In this document: positions 5,547-9,428 of the stretch, one piece after another
Position numbering within the stretch: position 1 is the first letter of the stretch
How the letters are laid out: each line of letters starts with the position of its first letter
Assembly: GCA_964472725.1 (NCBI GenBank)
Contig: CAYYLZ010000070.1
Span: 1 to 9,428, forward strand
Source: RGIG6375 sp964472725
GTDB taxonomy: Bacteria; Bacillota; Clostridia; Oscillospirales; Oscillospiraceae
Direction of reading: 5' to 3'
DNA length: 9,428 bases
Position numbers and translations under genes: made by a program
The notes under the pieces: generated by a model
Told to the model about the DNA's origin: nothing
The model's database searches: none
What the model saw: the letters and a program-made list of their open reading frames with translations, nothing else

Positions 5547-7316
5547 TTACAAAGTTTCTCCGCTGACCATGCCGTTCCAAAGGCGGAAGTAGATACCCTT
5601 CTTCTCAAGGAGCTGTTCATGGTTGCCCTCTTCCTCTATGCCTTCCTTGCCAAGAACAAGTATGCGGTCGGCATTCTTTATGGTGGTAAGGCGGTGGGCT
5701 ATGGTGAGGGTGGTACGTCCCTTGGCAAGCTTATCAAGGCTCTGACCTACCAGTATTTCGCTCTCGTTATCAAGGGCGCTGGTTGCTTCGTCAAGGAGCA
5801 GAATGGGCGGGTTTTTAAGGAACAGGCGGGCAATGCTTATACGCTGCTTCTGTCCTCCGGAAAGCTTTACGCCCCGCTCGCCCACATAGGTATTATAACC
5901 GTCCTTAAGGGCACGGACGAAGCCGTCGCAGCCCGCAAGCCGGGCGGCCTCCATAATCTCTTCCTCGGTGGCGTTGGGCTTACCGTAGGCGATATTTTCC
6001 GCAACGGTGCCGCTGAAAAGGTATACGTCCTGCTGCACTACACCGATGGACTTGCGCAGGCTTTCAAGGGTGACGGTGCTGATATCCTGACCGTCGATGA
6101 GTATGCGGCCCTCGGTGAGATCGTAGAAGCGGGGGATAAGATTGCACAGGGTGGTCTTGCCGCCGCCGGAGGGGCCGACGAGCGCCAGATTTTCGCCGGG
6201 CTTGATGGTGAGATTTACGTCACGCAGAACCTTATTGTGGTCGTCGGGGTACTCGAAGCTTACATGCTTGAACTCAATGCCGCCCTCTTTCACCAGCAAT
6301 TCTTTGGCGTTGGGCATGTCCACGATATCCACAGGAGTATCCATTATCTCCGCAAAGCGCTCGATTGCGGTAACACCGCGCTGGAACTGTTCGGCAAATT
6401 CAACGATACGGCGAATGGTGGCGATGAGGGTGGTTACATAGAGGATATAGGCTACAAGGTCACCGGCGCTTATCTTGTCGTTTACAAGGAACAAGCCGCC
6501 GGCCACGATGACGACGATATACATGAGGCCGTCAAAAAGGCGGGTACTGGTATTGAAAGCGCCCATGGCGTAGTAGCCCTTGGTCTTGATGGTCTTGAAG
6601 GTCTGATTGCCCTTTTCGAACTTCTCCTTTTCCTGCTCCTCGGCGGCGAATGCCTTGACAACACGCTGGCCCAGCAGGCTGTCCTCGATGGCGGCATTCA
6701 GCTCGCCAATCTGATGGCGCTGCTCGCGGAAACGGGCACGCAGCTTAAGGTTCAGGTATGTAGAGACCACCAGCATAATGGGCAGGCAGGCGAAGATGAT
6801 AAGGGTAAGCAGCACGTTGGCGTTGCAGAGTATCACAAAGGAGGCAACAGCCTTGATGCCCGCGATGAAAAACTCCTCGGGGCAATGATGTGCAAACTCG
6901 GTAACGTCAAAAAGGTCGTTGGTGACGCGTCCCATTATCTGTCCGACCTTGTTGTTGGAGTAGTAAGTAAAGCTCAGCCGCTGGAGATGGGCAAATGCGT
7001 CGCGGCGCATATCCGTTTCGATATAAACGCCCATGATGTGGCCGCGGCTGGACATATAGTAGCTGGCGAGGCCGTCTATCACGCGCAGCACGAAGTAGAT
7101 AAGCGCCAGCTTCAGCACGGTTTCAACGGTCAGTATAACTGTGGGGTCGGTGGCGGCATTGGTGAGCTGACTCATTATCTTGGGCAGCACGATGTCGCAA
7201 AGGGTAGTCAGCGCAGCACAGAAAAGGTCGAATACCATCATTTTTTTGTACCGCAGCAGATAGGGCAGGAAACGCTTTATCATAGAAAAGGTGCCTTTTT
7301 TCTGTGTCTGTTCCAT
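5547..7316 (-). CDS. ABC exporter half-transporter (fused membrane and ATPase domains)
   Basis: The 589-residue protein has the length and order of a type IV ABC half-exporter of the MsbA/BmrA/LmrA kind: a six-helix membrane domain (helices near 27-47, 66-86, 145-165, 168-186, 262-280 and 286-305) followed by the nucleotide-binding domain. ATPase motifs are complete: A-loop tyrosine Y356, Walker A GPSGGGKTT (381-389), Q-loop VVQQD (426-430), signature LSGGQKQR (485-492), Walker B ILLLDE (505-510), D-loop SALD (513-516) and H-loop histidine H541. It should dimerise in the cytoplasmic membrane; with every motif intact and no partner gene beside it, a homodimer is most likely. It starts 9 bases after the sugar-kinase stop with only a weak purine-rich site (GAGAGA), suggesting translation coupled to the upstream gene. 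Substrate (lipid, peptide, drug) cannot be told from sequence. Confidence 0.96.
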   Translation of the reverse strand: MEQTQKKGTFSMIKRFLPYLLRYKKMMVFDLFCAALTTLCDIVLPKIMSQLTNAATDPTVILTVETVLKLALIYFVLRVIDGLASYYMSSRGHIMGVYIETDMRRDAFAHLQRLSFTYYSNNKVGQIMGRVTNDLFDVTEFAHHCPEEFFIAGIKAVASFVILCNANVLLTLIIFACLPIMLVVSTYLNLKLRARFREQRHQIGELNAAIEDSLLGQRVVKAFAAEEQEKEKFEKGNQTFKTIKTKGYYAMGAFNTSTRLFDGLMYIVVIVAGGLFLVNDKISAGDLVAYILYVTTLIATIRRIVEFAEQFQRGVTAIERFAEIMDTPVDIVDMPNAKELLVKEGGIEFKHVSFEYPDDHNKVLRDVNLTIKPGENLALVGPSGGGKTTLCNLIPRFYDLTEGRILIDGQDISTVTLESLRKSIGVVQQDVYLFSGTVAENIAYGKPNATEEEIMEAARLAGCDGFVRALKDGYNTYVGERGVKLSGGQKQRISIARLFLKNPPILLLDEATSALDNESEILVGQSLDKLAKGRTTLTIAHRLTTIKNADRILVLGKEGIEEEGNHEQLLEKKGIYFRLWNGMVSGETL

Positions 7317-7325
7317 TTTTCTCTC

Positions 7326-8291
7326 TCAGCACTCCTTCATAAATTTTTCCACTTCCGCCAGTGCGGGCATGGCGGGTATAGCTCCGCGCTTGGACACGCA
7401 GAGAGCCGCGGCAGCGTTGGCAAATTTGGCGAAACGCACCGCGTCGTCGGCAGTAAGCTCATGAGGCTTTCTGCCGCTGCGGATAAGGGCGAATATGAGC
7501 GCGCCCCAGAATGCGTCGCCGGCGCCGGTGGTATCCACGGCAGCAACCTTATAGCCCGCCACGCGGCAGCGTCCGTTCTTCAATGCTATGTAAGCGCCGC
7601 CCGAGCCAAGGGTAACGCTCACAAGCTCTGCGCCCTGTTCGAGAATAGCGGCAGCGGCGGCCTCCGGCTGGGCGAAATCCGTAAGCAGCCGGGCTTCCTC
7701 GTCGGAAATTTTCACGATATTGGCATAGGGCAGCAGACTGCGCATATTCTCCTTGGCGGTTTCCTCGTCAGGCCACAAAGCGGCACGGTAATTGGGGTCG
7801 TAGGAAATTATGCAGTCTGCCTGCTTCGCCGTTTCAAGGGCGGCAAAGGTGGCGCTGCGAGCCGGTTCGGCGCAGAGAGACAGAGAGCCTACGTGGAACA
7901 CGCGACTGCGCTGTATCAGCTGATGATTTACCTCTTCCCCGCTCAGCATAGTATCCGCGCCGGGCTTGCGGGCAAAGGAAAAGCTGCGCTCGCCGTTCTC
8001 ACCAAGGGCAACGAAGGCCAGCGTCGTAAATGCTTCATCGCTCATCACAAGGCCGTCGGTATTTATACCCGCTCCTACGAGAGTATCCCGCAGGAACTCG
8101 CCGTGCATATCCCTGCCGACCTTGCCTATAAAGGCCGCAGACAGGCCAAGACGGCTTGCCGCCGCCAGCACATTGGCGGGAGCGCCGCCGGGGTTGCGTT
8201 CAAAAAGCAGCTGACCGCTGTCGGAAACACCGGCCTGCGTAAAATCGATGAGCAACTCGCCCAAAGCAGTAATGTCAGTAGTTTTCTTCAT
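7326..8291 (-). CDS. PfkB-family carbohydrate kinase, probably fructokinase
   Basis: The protein belongs to the ribokinase/PfkB family, which phosphorylates sugars with ATP in the cytoplasm. From the chosen start it has 321 residues, normal for the family. GELLIDF (11-17) and NPGGAPANV (33-41) form the sugar-binding entrance, and DTTGAGDAF (253-261) is the C-terminal signature with catalytic base D259 and the anion hole. The combination of GELLIDF, NPGGAPANV and DTTGAGDAF is that of the fructokinase subgroup (often named scrK or cscK), though substrate prediction within this family is uncertain. The frame extends to a GTG at 8300 and an ATG at 8297, but AGGTGAT (8302-8296) is best spaced for the ATG at 8291, so that start is used. 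The asnS terminator ends just before this site, leaving no space for a separate promoter. The ABC gene follows after 9 bases. Confidence 0.93.
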   Translation of the reverse strand: MKKTTDITALGELLIDFTQAGVSDSGQLLFERNPGGAPANVLAAASRLGLSAAFIGKVGRDMHGEFLRDTLVGAGINTDGLVMSDEAFTTLAFVALGENGERSFSFARKPGADTMLSGEEVNHQLIQRSRVFHVGSLSLCAEPARSATFAALETAKQADCIISYDPNYRAALWPDEETAKENMRSLLPYANIVKISDEEARLLTDFAQPEAAAAAILEQGAELVSVTLGSGGAYIALKNGRCRVAGYKVAAVDTTGAGDAFWGALIFALIRSGRKPHELTADDAVRFAKFANAAAALCVSKRGAIPAMPALAEVEKFMKEC

Positions 8292-8303
8292 ACACATCAC
8301 CTG

Positions 8304-8336
8304 AAAAAGAGGGCTCCGGAGATTCTCCCGGAGCCC
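8304..8336 (-). terminator. Intrinsic terminator/attenuator between asnS and the sugar kinase
   Basis: GGGCTCCGG (8311-8319) pairs perfectly with CCGGAGCCC (8328-8336). On the minus strand the stem is followed by TCTTTTT (8310-8304), so this is a good intrinsic terminator 9 bases after the asnS stop. On the plus strand the hairpin is followed by a T-run (TTTTTT, 8342-8347), so it could work both ways. The minus-strand T-run ends next to the ribosome binding site of the sugar kinase. Confidence 0.87.
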
Positions 8337-8345
8337 CGAAATTTT

Positions 8346-9428
<1,083 letters not shown>

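Overview
The window looks like chromosomal DNA of a low-to-moderate GC Gram-positive bacterium of the class Clostridia, most likely a gut Oscillospiraceae/Ruminococcaceae relative. This rests on the SLH-domain surface protein, the Clostridia-style asparaginyl-tRNA synthetase, the strong AGGAGG-type ribosome binding sites, and an inverted-repeat element of the kind seen between genes in gut Clostridia. The assignment is an inference from gene style; no marker gene allows a species call.

Layout from left to right. (1) 2-958, plus strand: the 3' part of a cell-wall protein with the end of an NlpC/P60 peptidase domain followed by three SLH domains. (2) 959-1937: a gene-poor stretch holding a perfect 15-bp palindromic hairpin, a smaller hairpin, the wreck of a HAD-family phosphatase gene on the minus strand (two frameshifts and an internal deletion), and a well-formed promoter (TTGCCA, 17 nt, TATAAT). 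(3) 1938-4087, plus strand: a two-gene operon of a 12-helix MFS transporter and a DUF362 protein, closed by a strong intrinsic terminator. (4) 4156-4310: a MITE-like inverted-repeat element. (5) 4351-5312, minus strand: a DeoR-family regulator translationally coupled to a 62-residue helix-turn-helix protein, with its own promoter and a set of related palindromes that look like an autoregulatory operator. (6) 5313-5546: hairpin-rich spacer with the terminator of the next unit. (7) 5547-9428, minus strand: asnS (cut by the window edge), a hairpin terminator, a PfkB-family sugar kinase (probably fructokinase) and an ABC half-transporter exporter.

Functionally, the right half reads asnS, then sugar kinase, then ABC exporter, then after a terminator the DeoR regulator and the small HTH protein. 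DeoR regulators usually sense phosphorylated sugars, so the kinase is a reasonable neighbour for the regulator, but the terminator separates them and a link is only inferred. The kinase has no room for its own promoter between the asnS terminator and its start codon, so read-through or attenuation at that hairpin is likely to matter. The MFS/DUF362 pair is the least understood unit: neither the substrate nor the role of the DUF362 protein can be told from sequence.

I see no CRISPR array, tRNA, rRNA, phage or complete insertion sequence. Nothing here is clearly a new multi-gene system. The points most worth following are the DeoR operator and coupled HTH protein, the MFS/DUF362 operon, the hairpin abutting the kinase start, and the MITE-like repeat.
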